From contig OX467084.1 in NCBI GenBank assembly GCA_950106755.1, forward strand, positions 5,704,001 to 5,768,000: 64,000 bases of DNA, in the 5' to 3' direction. Both the position numbers and the translations under genes were made by a program. This document shows positions 47,461 to 58,199 of the stretch, piece by piece. Origin of the DNA: Climacium dendroides. Taxonomy: Eukaryota > Streptophyta > Bryopsida > Hypnales > Climaciaceae. Every line of letters starts with the position of its first letter. Within the stretch, counting starts at the first letter, position 1. The notes below the pieces were generated by a model. It saw only the letters and a list, made by a program, of their open reading frames with translations, was not told the DNA's origin and made no database searches.

Positions 47461-48484
47461 ATAACTCTTGAGCCACAACTTCAAATGTTTTGAATCATGA
47501 GTCTATAGAAAGCTAAGAAACACCTCTCTAATTCCTGAAAATCGCAAAGAGAAAGGCAAAAGCTACAAACTTTGGTGGTCGCTCGAATCTCCGCTCCTTT
47601 TCTTCGTGTGGCAACAGACCCTCCTCCACTCACACGCTTGTAACATCTTACTCACAAATCCAAATCAAGAAAGAAAGGTGTCAATAGAAGCAAAAAAACA
47701 TAAGGAAGAAACCCTCAAAGTTTCATTTCAATGTTGTTGATACAACAAAAGTTATCGCCGAACAAAGTTTCAGCTTACTACACACATGTCTCCTTCAAAC
47801 TCCAAAACAACTAGATAGACTTTTCCCACACAAACCCGACTTGAAGGAGCAAGTAGATGCCTACCTATTCTCTAGACCCCTAAGGGAAGTAGGACCAGCC
47901 CATAAACACCACACCATAATTACCAAGAACTAGTAATTACCACATGCACTTTCAAGACTTTGCGGACTTAGCACTGTTGGCCATAGTTGACGTGAAAAAT
48001 GACAAGGATTCACTTAAAAAGTGTTGGTTGTTGCTCTAGATTTTCATAAGGTAAGTTCCCCGAAATCAATGAATTGCTCGTTTGATTTGGTTCTCTTGTC
48101 TTCTCCACATGACTTTGTAGGTGTGTTGTTTAGGTCAACATTGAGAACCGCCGACATTTAGAGATGCCACGACTAAGAGCAGGACAACAAACAGCAACAT
48201 CATGTAAATAAGCGCTACTAGTAGATGCAATTGTTTTTTTTTCATGATGACTTCTACTTAATAGAAATCAAGATTTAGAAATATAGTCTAGCAGGATAGT
48301 TGATTGTCATAGCCCCTTGAATTTTTTAAAAATAATAACAGAATATCTATGAGTATTGCATGTTTTATGATGCAATGTTTGCATAAGTCTTCAGAATCCT
48401 AGAAAATTCTATCCACTCTATAAACATGCTAAAATCATAACCCAAGGTAATCTTGTAGTGACGATGAAATAAGAATATTGAACA

Positions 48485-48678
48485 CACTACAAGAGAAACT
48501 GTCCAAATTGACAGAAACTGGTCCTAAATGACAAAAATCAATTAGTCCTAATTGACAGAAAATTGACAGGTTTTTGTCAATTTGGACAATTTTCTGTCAA
48601 TTTGGACAATTTTTTGTCCACAGTGACAGAAACTTGTCAATTTTTTGTCAATTAGGACTAGTTGATTTCTGTCGAGTG
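48485..48678. mobile_element. CACTA-like MITE, ~194 bp, palindromic
   Basis: The left end is CACTACAAGAGAAAC, the right end reads GAGTG, and both sides carry an inverted block (AATTAGTCCTAATTGACAGA and TTTTGTCAATTAGGACTAGT). The interior is packed with TGTCAATTTGGACA-type words in both orientations, as in the subterminal repeats of CACTA elements. No 3-bp target duplication is clear. Confidence 0.75.
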
Positions 48679-49142
48679 AAGACCTTTGTCTTTTTGTCTT
48701 TGTGTTTTAGAGGTTGTATTGTTGCAGGATTAGTATACAGACCACAACTAGTATCAACCTTCGGTGGTCCTTCCAACTATTATCACTATTAGAGTACATT
48801 GTGTTGAAAAATGTAGCTTTTTGCAATTTCTTCTCACTCATTTTGGATTCAAATTTCTTAGGCAAGTTTTGCAAAGTCTTTGGTCTGTGCTATTATCAGT
48901 TACCAACTATGGTGATGGTTGGGAGCATACCATCTATGTGTTAGTTTGAGTGTATGAGCTTTGTAAGGGTCCTGGCACAAGGTGCCATTGTCTCTCATTT
49001 CTATCTCTCTTCTAGTTCCAAACTCACTCCATTGAGGGCGGAAAGTTGGATTTGAAATCTTTCTTTTTAGTCTATAGATCTAAACTAATTCCATTGAGGC
49101 GGACATTACTTGTAGTAGAGGATTAGTATAGAGTAGGACAAA

Positions 49143-49634
49143 ATGTCAAGCCAAGAAGTTGATGGTCGTGTTACATCAACTATGGCATCCCTTGAGCAAG
49201 AAGAAGCAACCTTGATCCAGACCCCAATTGAACTAGTGCTTCCAGAGAGGTCAGAGTTACACCCAACTCTGGTAGAATCCATTGAGACTCTAGCGAAACC
49301 ATTGGGCACCCAAATTCCAAGTGAATCTTTGCCTCTTTTACTACCACCAAATGCAAGAAGAAGACCACGTGATGAGGAAAAGCAACTCGGGCGTGAAGTT
49401 CCATTAGAGAGGATTCCTCCAATGTTGGAGAATCAAGGTCCCTGGCCACCAAGAGCCAGATCGTTACTAATTTATTTGGAGAACATTGAGATTTTGCAAC
49501 CTGGCAACAACATTATGATGGAGGGCCAATTTGCAAATCTAGACGAAGTAATTAACATTACTTGGAGATCCACGGACGAAGGCCACATATTCACAGTTTG
49601 TGGCTCACTTCAGCCACTCTACAGGGAACAATAG
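49143..49634 (+). CDS. Unrecognised ORF of 163 codons within a repetitive unit
   Basis: The frame begins with ATG and encodes a Glu/Pro/Leu-rich, mostly hydrophilic product with an ARRRPRDEEKQ basic-acidic patch, a PWPPRARS patch and a C-terminal part with NITWRSTDEGHIF. It resembles no family I know. It is flanked by copies of a 90-bp repeat, so it may belong to a transposable element or be a decayed captured gene. There is no clear promoter or intron. Confidence 0.25.
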   Translation: MSSQEVDGRVTSTMASLEQEEATLIQTPIELVLPERSELHPTLVESIETLAKPLGTQIPSESLPLLLPPNARRRPRDEEKQLGREVPLERIPPMLENQGPWPPRARSLLIYLENIEILQPGNNIMMEGQFANLDEVINITWRSTDEGHIFTVCGSLQPLYREQ

Positions 49635-49819
49635 CTAGTTTATGTGCTAGAAGTAATGGGACAACTTACCTCGTTTTTTGGAATTGGGTAGCCTCTCATT
49701 TCTTGTGTAGTTCGCTGATGGGCAATAATGGTATTCCATACTACCTCAGTAGGACAACAATTGGTTCCTTGTCTTGTACATAGTGTACATAAAAAAATAA
49801 AAAAAAATAAAAAATATAA

Positions 49820-50040
49820 TGGGGCGTAGCAAGGGTATTTATACTTTCCAACCGGCACATCAAACGTCTCCAACCGTCGGAACGTGGTGACGGTGGTTAC
49901 AAGTTACCGATTTATTTCCCCGGCGACGACGGTTCGATTCCGAGGCCGGTTGGCACTACCCCTGAGCTAGTGAAAAGGCAAGAAACGTTACCAACAACCG
50001 CGGTTGGAGACACCCCCTTTTGAAGCTCAGAGCATTGAGG
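49820..50040. other. GC-rich island with a Pol III B-box-like word
   Basis: This 220-bp GC-rich patch contains GGTTCGATTCCG (about 49929), equal to the Pol III B-box consensus, and the inverted pair CCAACCG and CGGTTGG. The T-arm cannot be folded as in a tRNA and the A-box is poor, so it is not a tRNA gene. It could be a piece of a SINE. Confidence 0.3.
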
Positions 50041-50699
50041 TCTTGAACCACTTCCCTCTTTTTTCTTTATATTGCTTTTCTTTTTTTATCTTTAGTCCAA
50101 ACTCACTCCATTGAGGGAGGAAGGTGGGTTTGAAATATTTTTTGGCTATAGGTCCAAATTTGTTCCATCAAAGGCGGATAGGGTTTCTCTCTCTTATATT
50201 CTATCTTTCCTTTTCCAAACTCACTCCGATGAGGGCGGAAGGATGGGTTTTATGATTTTTTCTCTATAGATCTAAGTCAACTCCGATTGAGGCGGATGGA
50301 ATAAAACAAGAAAATTAAAAACTAGATAAATAGAAAATGAACAAAAAATTGTGCGGTAAAGATTTCTCGAAATCTTTTAGTTTGAGAGTTGGTTCCCATC
50401 AAGTTTTTGTTTTAAAACATTGTATATAGTAGACTCTCTTGAGAGATATCCAAGTCAATGGGACGTATAAGATAATCCATAACAAAAGATCAGTCAATCC
50501 AAGGTATTAGTCTGGTTCCTTAGTATGATCGCCTTTGTAAATAGAAAGAAATTGACCGTGTGCCCATGGATAGCAACAGAGTTCTAGGTCCTATGATTAA
50601 GAATCATTCCCAGAAGGTGTCATACCTTAAATTTTCAATTTTTAGTCCATTTGACTCTTGTAGTGTAAAGGGAGTAAATAGACAACCTCGTTTCCATTT

Positions 50700-53050
50700 G
50701 TATGTCTATTAGCCTTACAAATTTTGTATAGGAATGGAAACGTTGCATGTGAGAATTAGAAAGGGTCAAATAACCTTGGTAGCCCTCAGTGAAGAGTTGT
50801 CTTCACCAATTTTATAAGTCAAAATGTCTACTCACTTTTGATTTCAGTTCTTACCTTTGTTGTAAGACTTATCGTGTACTTTGCGTCTACTTGCAATCTA
50901 AAACTTATAGCATTTTAATTGTAAAAATTGTCTATTTGCTTTGCACTAGTGTGTGCAGTTGTGAGATTATTGGACAGGTAGTCCAATTGACTGAGTGTGT
51001 TCAGTCGATTTAATTATTGTGAATTTTGTATGCACAAGAGTTGTGCGGTCTAGTTGATAGTAATTGTGTGTGTTTGTGAGTAAGTATAAGAGTTCAGACA
51101 AGTGGACTGTGAATTCTGGCTTGTATTGAAACTTAAATTATTGTCTAATTGCCTTTGGTGTAAGGCTGAATGTGTTGTGTGGATTTTGAGTCAAATTGAC
51201 TATGTTGTGAAAGACTATGCACCAGGTGGGTGTATGTCAAATTGATGAGTGAAGTATTGTGAGACATTGTGCAAAGTTGTGGTTTGATTTAGTGTGAATG
51301 AGTTTGAAGCTGTGTGAATTATACATTGTCTAATTGATTGGAATTGATTCCGTCTGAGCTCGTTGTAAACTGAGCCTATAATTTAGTAATTGGTCTATTT
51401 GTGAGAAGATTATTGTAATTAAATTGTTAAAGTCAAGTTGCTGTAATAAATTGTGCGTGGAGTGCAAAGCGGGTGGTCAAGTCAACTTGGGGAAGCAGAC
51501 AACTATTACCTTGGACAATTGATGTTGATTGTTTCTCCAATGGAGGAGAAGTTGAAGAAATAGCAATTAGTCAAATTGCCATGGCAGACGTTGAAGCATG
51601 GACTAGCAGTTGCAAATGCTAAGGCTGAGTAAAGATTCAAGATGAATCAGGGAAGTTATTCTAAAATTGTATATGGATAGTGATAAATTGTTGATAGATT
51701 ATATAAGTGTATTTTCCATTTTTTTTCTATAGAATACAAGTGACTTTAGCTACTAATACGTTAGACTATTTGACTATTTCCAAGTTTGGAACCCCTATAC
51801 TATAGTCCTTGGTGTTTTGCAGAAAAAAGCAAAATCCTAGACTACAGAAGGCCGCCATATGTGAGTGCTCATTTGGTCACTCATGATTCGGAATTGTTCT
51901 TTTTGGATTTTATAAAGTTTTGAGTATAGTTTTATATACAAAAAGCCCCCAAAAGAGTGAATAACCAAAACGGAGATGTCACATACCAATATGACCATTG
52001 GTCCTAATTGAGGCATTTCTTGTTATTTGTAACCAAATTCTGCATGTAGATAGGGTAGAAACTCAGAAATTGTACAAAATAACCATGTTTAGTAGAAATT
52101 GCCCAACTTGTCTAAACCTGCCTTTCAGTGACAAATCCTAACCAAATTGGTCCAAGGGAACTATGTAAAAACCTTAGTATAGATTCCCAAAGAAGAAGTT
52201 TCAGTTTTCCCATTCCATTGGCAAAATAGTAGAAACTCCAGTTGTTAGTCTGTAGGTGAAGAAAACTTAAGACGAATTATAGGAGGGCATCTATAACTTA
52301 AGTACGGTAGTTCGAAGTGGAAATCATGCCAGGAGTCCAACGGAGCAATTGGCTCACCAAGATTCCCTTCTATTTGGAAGATTCCCTTTTTACCAAAAGT
52401 TAAAGGAGATAGCAGGATTTGATTCTCCTTCTTTAGATGTGCAAAACGGGAATATGAGTTTGCACATCCCTTGTGGAACTCCATGAGAGGTTCCATGAAA
52501 ATTCTCGGTTTTTTCTGATCTTCAAAAGATCTTTTTCCGGATAGTCAACCGCTGAAAGTAATGATGGGAAATTCCTAAAAATTACCCAGGCAGCGGTAAA
52601 ATCTCACTAAAAATTAGGGTATCTTTTTTTATGTTAATAATAAGCTCCAATAAGTTTCGTGGCATTCCGATAGTTAGAAGATGCAAAACCATCAAGATCC
52701 TCCAAAATTGGCAAATTTAAAGATTAATTGTGGAGTTGACTGGCGTACGGGGAGCATACGGAATCGGATTAAGGTCGAAGCGGGGTCTTTTCTTACTCCC
52801 TTACACCTACTAAAGAGCCTAGGCTAGTTACTTTTCTTAGAAAAGTTGATCTCCAAAAGTTGGGTTTTTATCCAATTTTGGTCTTCTAGTTAGTGCTAGA
52901 AATCTTCGTGATTTTGACGTAGGAAAAAGGGGAGGAGGTTCTTTTAGACTAAAAATGGCCTTCTGAAGCCAATGGCGGAATCCGTTTGTGATTTGGAGCA
53001 TTTCTCCAAAAGTTAGGAATTTGGACCAGCGTAGAAGTGAAAATTGGGCA
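50700..53050. other. Intergenic DNA, no gene seen
   Basis: No supportable ORF. GT-rich wording (TTGTGTG, AATTGTG) dominates 50940-51420. Sequence from about 52000 resembles non-coding retroelement DNA, but no reverse transcriptase, integrase or gag motif was found. Confidence 0.45.
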
Positions 53051-53104
53051 AATTAGATGAAAATCTTAATTGATAAGATTACCTTGTAGGAAAAGAGAAG
53101 AGGG

Positions 53105-53136
53105 GGGTGCCCTTGGGAGAGTATATAAGGGCACCC
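53105..53136 (+). promoter_or_regulatory. TATA box inside a perfect 10-bp inverted repeat
   Basis: GGGTGCCCTT (53105-53114) and AAGGGCACCC (53127-53136) are exact inverse copies around GGGAGAGTATAT, and the TATATAA box overlaps the right arm. A TATA box here, with a T/C-rich leader after it and tandem repeats further on, is what an LTR promoter would look like. No LTR boundary or primer-binding site was found. Confidence 0.5.
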
Positions 53137-53397
53137 ATTCTCCTCTCAAAACACCTCTTAGGTTCATTTTGAACCGCCTTGTTTTCATTTGGGTTCATTT
53201 AGTTGGATTTTGGCCATTTAGGCCACATTGCCAAATTTCCTTGCTTTTGAAGCATTTCAAGCTCTTTTGTTGTTGTTTTTGGAGCTCTCTTGAAGGACTT
53301 GGGGTCCCTTCAAGCTTTGCTAACTTGTTTGCGTGTTTTTGTTAAGCTTTTGAAGTGTTATTTTGGGGTTTTGGGGCGTTTTGTTGAATTACTAACA

Positions 53398-54010
53398 TTT
53401 GTACTAATCCTAGAGAAAATCCCCCTTCGTACCTTGGCGATGCCGCTTAGGGGGACCTCTAGTGTTTGATTTGAAGTATTTTGTGAACTAACACTTGTAC
53501 TAACCATCACAATACAAGCTCATTGTGTGGGATTTCCCATTTATTTGGAGTAAATCCCCCTACAAGCTTTGTTGGTGACAAGTCGCTTGTTGTTGTGGGT
53601 TGGATGTGTGTCTGAATCTACTAACCATTCCGATTTGAGCTTATTGTGTGGGATTTCACAATTCTTTGTTGAAAATCCCTCTAGAGCCTTGATAATCGGA
53701 ATATGTGATCCGCGTGAGTATGTCAAGTTTTTCCGAGAAGCTCTGAGTGGGATTCAAAGTTCTCCAGGTCCACGTGTGTTTGTTATACCGTGTTCTTTTA
53801 AAAGAATTTGAGGTTAATTCCTCTAATACGGCGAAGCTATCGCCCCTAGCATATGTCTTTAGAAACCTATTAGTTTTGGGTGTTAGAGAAAATACGGCAA
53901 AGCTATAACTCTTAGTCTTAGAATTTAGGTGTATTTCAAAATCACGGCAAAGCTTTGACTTCGTGGGATTTAAATTCTTAGTTATTTTCATTTTGACGGC
54001 AAAGCTTTAA
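53398..54010. repeat. Leader-like repeat block downstream of the 53.1 kb TATA
   Basis: A 121-bp unit starting CTAACCAT and containing TTGTGTGGGATTTC and AAATCCC-CTA occurs at 53500 and 53621. A third, shorter version with AAATCCCCCTT lies at about 53420. After it, ACGGCAAAGCT (first copy ACGGCGAAGCT) recurs at 53828, 53894, 53944 and 53994, spaced 66, 50 and 50 bp. Confidence 0.8.
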
Positions 54011-54019
54011 ACCTCTCTT

Positions 54020-55560
54020 TTCTTTTGATCATTTCTATGTACTTAGACCTTTGGCCTTAGTTTGGTCAAGTTGTCATTTTTAATATTAGTCTTTCTTTAG
54101 GGCCGAGACCAAGGGTGTAGTCAGGCCACTAAGAAGAAGGTTCAGTACAAATTGAAGTTCAAAATCTCATAGTAGAGGTCAAGAGCTTTCCAGAAACATA
54201 AAATACAAAGAAATCCGAGCTAAAATGAGTAAGATACAAGCGGATGAAGTTTCAGACACTAATTAGGACTCAAAACTTCATCCATGCATAACTTCTACTA
54301 GAAAAGTCCGATTTGCAAGTTCCACATCAACTTAAAAAGCTAGTTTTAGCCTCTACAAGGAAAATAGTAAGCTGTCAAAAGTCTAAAAATAGTAAAGCTG
54401 TCAAAAGTCAGACCGAGAGCTAAGGCATTTGATAAGGAAATTAGAAAATAGATTAGAAGGGAAAAAGGATAGATTAGGGAGGTGTGATTAGCAAGGAAGA
54501 ATGCAAAACAAAGTTCTATCTCACCACTCTTTCAACTCTTCTAGCTTAGACTAGGTTTGAGTTTAAAAACTCAATAGGAATTATAGTTGTGAATTGAAAA
54601 CCAAATTGTTAGATTGTTATAGTTGAAGTTGAAGAAGAAGGAGAAATCTCAAGTATCTAGAACAACCAATAGGATTGAGACACGAAGGGTGGACCATGTG
54701 AAATATCGCAAGGTGTCATTAGGCAAGCGAAAAATGGAAAAGTAGTGGTTAGGAGGTCAAGAGTTTTCTAAGCCAACCATTAGAAAAATATAGTATAAAA
54801 TCCCAAATAGAAGAAAGGAGGAATAGTAGCTAGAATAATTGCAAATTTGTATTAAAAGTCTACTTTCAAGCGGTGAGCATAAATTACCGAGCGACGGAAC
54901 TATGGAGGAAAATGGAGATCTTGGAAGACTCATCTACAACGTCCAGGACGACTCACAAAGTGAGGTAAGATTCTAAATACCCAAATTACTATCAAATTGC
55001 AAAGTAGATGGTTTTAAATACCTTAGCCGAACTAACCTTTCAAGTCAGAATATTAAAACTAGATTTTCTCCAAGTTTTAGATTCAGATTGTGATACCTTT
55101 AGTTTAGAGGTTTCCAAAAATGTCTCACACTTAGAAATCCAACGAAAAATGAGAAAGATAGAGACGGATGAAGTTTAGGGGTCAAAATGAATGAAAGTTA
55201 AATAAATAATCCAAAGTCAACCATATTAGAAAGTCAAATAGCAAATAGAGTTCAGAGACCAAAAGTCAAATCTCAAGTAAAATTATAAGGTAGATTAGTA
55301 GAAATCAATGGATGAAGTTTGATGAACCAATTAGCGGTCAAACTTCATCCTTCCATAACTATTGTTAAAAAGCTCGGATGAGGACGAGTTTTATATTTTT
55401 AGAAATGGCATAACATGTTCTATCACTTAAAAATGATAAATCTAGACTGAATTCATTTTGAATAAAAACCACATTGGCTTAGTTAGTTGAGATAAAAGGG
55501 TAAAACTTATAGTTATTTAGAATTTCTTGTTGTTTTGTTTATTTTTCACATGTAAGTTAG
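54020..55560. other. Repetitive non-coding DNA, no gene seen
   Basis: GATGAAGTTT and AACTTCATCC words recur in both orientations (about 54244, 54286, 55171, 55312 and 55343), with AAAGTCA-type words between them. No ORF is supportable. The sequence may be the outer part of the Harbinger element or a separate degenerate repeat. Confidence 0.4.
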
Positions 55561-55570
55561 AAAAGATCCA

Positions 55571-56272
55571 TTGCTTGGAAGGCACAATGGATTGACGCTA
55601 GGCGCCCTTAGGACAAAACTTACAAAAGAATACAAAGAACCTGGTTGTGCAACGCTAGTTTACCATGGGTGGGTAAAAAAGTGCTCACAATTTTCAAGGG
55701 AAATCTTCAACGCCATCCATGCTTGGTTCTGGAGTCACCTACTAATTCATCTTCCTTACATGTGTGACCTATTGTCTCCTGCAAATGCAAACTACCAACC
55801 ACAGGGTGATGGCCAAGATGACAATGAAGACAAGGGGGATATGGGTGCTAATTCTATGGAACTGACAAATAGTACTACGGACATTTCAACTGGCCGATCA
55901 CCTTTACATACCAATCAACTAGAAGCTACAATAAAGTGAACATTCAACGTTTTGCTTCTTGGCGTTCTTCTCTACGTGCTTAGCTCCTCGAAAACAATAG
56001 ATGTTGAGGTTCACTATCGGCCAGGCAATATTGCCATCAAAAAGAAAAATGTTTCTAGACACATAGTTATTGCGGAGGTGACCAAGGCTACAAGAGCTGC
56101 CATGGCTTCACAAATGAAAGGAATTGCAGATGTGAATTTGGAGGTTGAGAAATCATATTTGGACGTGCAATTACGGCTTTTCAGTGAGCAAATGGCATAC
56201 CAAAGAAAGCTTGACCAAAGACTTCAAGACACGGTAGTAGCAGCAAATGAAAATGTGAAACTAGCAATCTAA
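55571..56272 (+). pseudogene. Possible PIF/Harbinger ORF1 (DNA-binding partner), interrupted
   Basis: PIF/Harbinger elements carry a transposase and a second Myb/SANT-like protein needed for DNA binding (family knowledge). Here two open parts, 55571-55939 and 55952-56272, lie in the same frame separated by one stop codon. The first part has KEYKEPGCATLVYHGWVKKC, which could be a degenerate DNA-binding region, then an acidic linker (GDGQDDNEDKGD). The second has a charged helical C-terminus with RLFSEQMAYQRKLDQRLQ. It lies upstream of and convergent with the Harbinger transposase at 57.1-57.8 kb. The assignment rests on position and general character; a chance pair of frames or an unspliced intron is possible. 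Confidence 0.35.
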
Positions 56273-56274
56273 AA

Positions 56275-56301
56275 TAGTCAGCTGTTTATCATAGCTGACT
56301 A
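56275..56301. repeat. Perfect 9-bp hairpin after the ORF1-like region
   Basis: TAGTCAGCT and AGCTGACTA flank a 9-bp loop just after the stop of the preceding frame. Significance unknown. Confidence 0.6.
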
Positions 56302-57136
56302 CTAAATTAGGTTAGGGATTGTCACAGGTGAGCACACCACCTATGCATACTATGAACTACAAGTCCATCGACAATCATGCTGCTGGCCCCAATGAACAAA
56401 GAGTCACAGCAGCTACCAGACACGAAAGCTCTTTTGTCACTACACCTACGCATGAAGCTATGGAGAAGGACACTAGAATTGAAGTTGACAAGCACCCATG
56501 TCCACAAGACTAATGCTCCTACCTATAACCAATTGTACAATTTATATAGCTCATATCTTTGGTTCCTTTATCAGTCATCTAGAACACTCTAACATATACA
56601 CCTTTCCCTTGCATAGAAACCGCTTGCACTACATTAGCTATAGTATACTTCTCTTTTGTTTATAGTAGTTGTAGTCTTCTCTGCAAATGCCCTCAAGACG
56701 TTGACAAGGATGCTAAGAAGTTTTTGGTTCTACTCACACAACAAACAAATAAAAAATAGCCTATACAATTGCATCAGCAATAGTACAGAATATGGGTTGT
56801 ATAATACAGAGTAAATACCAAACACTAGCATATGTGACAAAACAAGTGCAACCCCCATTGAAGGTCAATTGCTTGAAAGTAGCAGCCATTGATGCTAGAG
56901 AAGCACTATCATGTATATGAAATGATGTAATTGAAGAAATATTATCTCCTACTCATACAACTATAGTAAGCATGAGTACTTAGAAGCCATTGAAATCAAG
57001 AAGGCTTTGTTGTTCTCTAGGTAGACAAATAAATACCAATTGCACGGCGCTTATCAAGTCCTTGCGTTGTGGCAGTGTCTTCTTGTTGTTATTGAGGATG
57101 ACGTCTATGAGTAAGACGTGGCCAAACAAACTAATC

Positions 57137-57775
57137 CTACACACCTTTAGTTTGTAGGATGCAAAACAACTCTTCAATTTCCTCATGGGATTGCTCTAGC
57201 AGGATGTTGTGAAGGATGGTGCAACAAACAATGACATCTGGTAAGAAATATACATCCAAACTCGAATTTCCTAACAACTCCCAAAATGTTTGCTTCAGAA
57301 TGCCAAAGGCATTCTCCACAACGCAACACTCCTTCAACTTCTTATTCAACAAAGCCTCCGCCAGAGATAGATTAGAAATTTGTTGATGTGGAACAACCAA
57401 CCATGGCAGTAACGGATATGCTAAATTAACAATGACATAGGGTATGAATCCATCAACACTTGCGCCAATACTGAACAAATTGCCGTGCGTTGTTAAATGG
57501 CAAAGTAAGGACTGTTGCAACATGCGACTATCACTTGTTGAACTTGGCATGTCAACATAAAAGTCAAGAAATCGCTTGTCACTGTCCACAACAACCTGGT
57601 AGTTTATGCTATATCCACCAGTTTTGAAGTAGAAATAGTCAACTGGAGCAAAGCGTGGTTTTGAGATAGAGATGTGTATACCATCCAATGCGCCAACAAT
57701 AGTAGGCAAGGAATACATCTCCGTGAATTTCCGCTGCGTGTGACACAAATGCCTTCTGTTATAAACCTCATCCAA
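57137..57775 (-). pseudogene. PIF/Harbinger-type transposase (DDE4 nuclease), truncated and mutated
   Basis: The domain cuts and joins transposon ends; related HARBI1-like proteins are domesticated in many genomes (family knowledge). About 212 residues remain: the first catalytic Asp lies in VGALDGIHI, and the third acidic residue lies in VVENAFGILK, followed by LPDVIVCCTILHNILLE, a classic Harbinger end. The region that normally reads as a GDSxYPL-type motif is NLAYPLLPWL here, so the second catalytic Asp is replaced by Asn (with Leu next). The N-terminal helix-turn-helix part is missing, and an in-frame stop lies just upstream of 57775; a possible acceptor TTATAG before GCTAAG suggests a lost first exon. 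It lies on the opposite strand to and convergent with the ORF1-like frames. It is probably inactive. Confidence 0.85.
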
Positions 57776-58039
57776 AAACTTAGCCTATAAGCTCAACCAC
57801 TCGACCATAGAGGAGAACCTAACAAGTAAGTATCCTTCTTCACCCCCAAGCTTACATCTTATAGTCTCAAGGATTAGAAATTCCAACAAGATGAACTCTA
57901 GTGGAACTCCACTCTTTTACTTTATCACCTCTATTTTACTTTTTCTAATCATGACTATGCATAGATAGTCTCTAAAAGCTTCCATCCTTATCTATGGACT
58001 ATACAACTCTTAGTATAGTCTATTTGTCTACATCTAATG

Positions 58040-58160
58040 CTCCCTTAGACTCATCCAAGCCACCGGTCCACTCCAGTGCTCTCTTGGATTATCCAAGCCA
58101 CTGGTTCACTTCAGTGCTCCCTTGGATTATCCAAGCCATTGGCTTACTCCAATTGAAGTT
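58040..58160. repeat. ~39-bp tandem repeat, three copies
   Basis: A unit containing TTGGATTATCCAAGCCA, then TGGT and CACT or similar, then CAGTGCTC, occurs three times (starts about 58040, 58080 and 58118). The first copy is diverged (TTAGACTCATCCAAGCCA). The core TTGGATTATCCAA is itself nearly palindromic. Confidence 0.85.
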
Positions 58161-58199
58161 GTTCTACTCCATTGCACATGTTGTCACAAGGTTTTGTGA

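Larger units (their letters stand above)
49018..50300. repeat. Three copies of a ~90-bp repeat flanking an ORF
   Basis: CCAAACTCACTCCATTGAGG plus GCGGAA starts copies at 49018, 50097 and 50215. Each copy contains a second half-unit of the type TCCATTGAGGCGGA. One copy lies before the ORF at 49143-49634 and two lie after it, which suggests non-coding parts of one larger repetitive unit. Confidence 0.75.

Noticed and set aside
49929..49940. tRNA gene at a perfect B-box-like word
   Set aside because: The T-stem does not pair, the A-box is poor, and no anticodon arm or acceptor stem can be folded. A SINE fragment remains possible.
48485..50665. A 2.2-kb CACTA element from CACTACAAGAG at 48485 to CTCTTGTAGTG at 50655-50665
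   Set aside because: The 11-bp ends match, but the flanking triplets differ and the right side lacks the subterminal words. The smaller 194-bp element explains the left end better.
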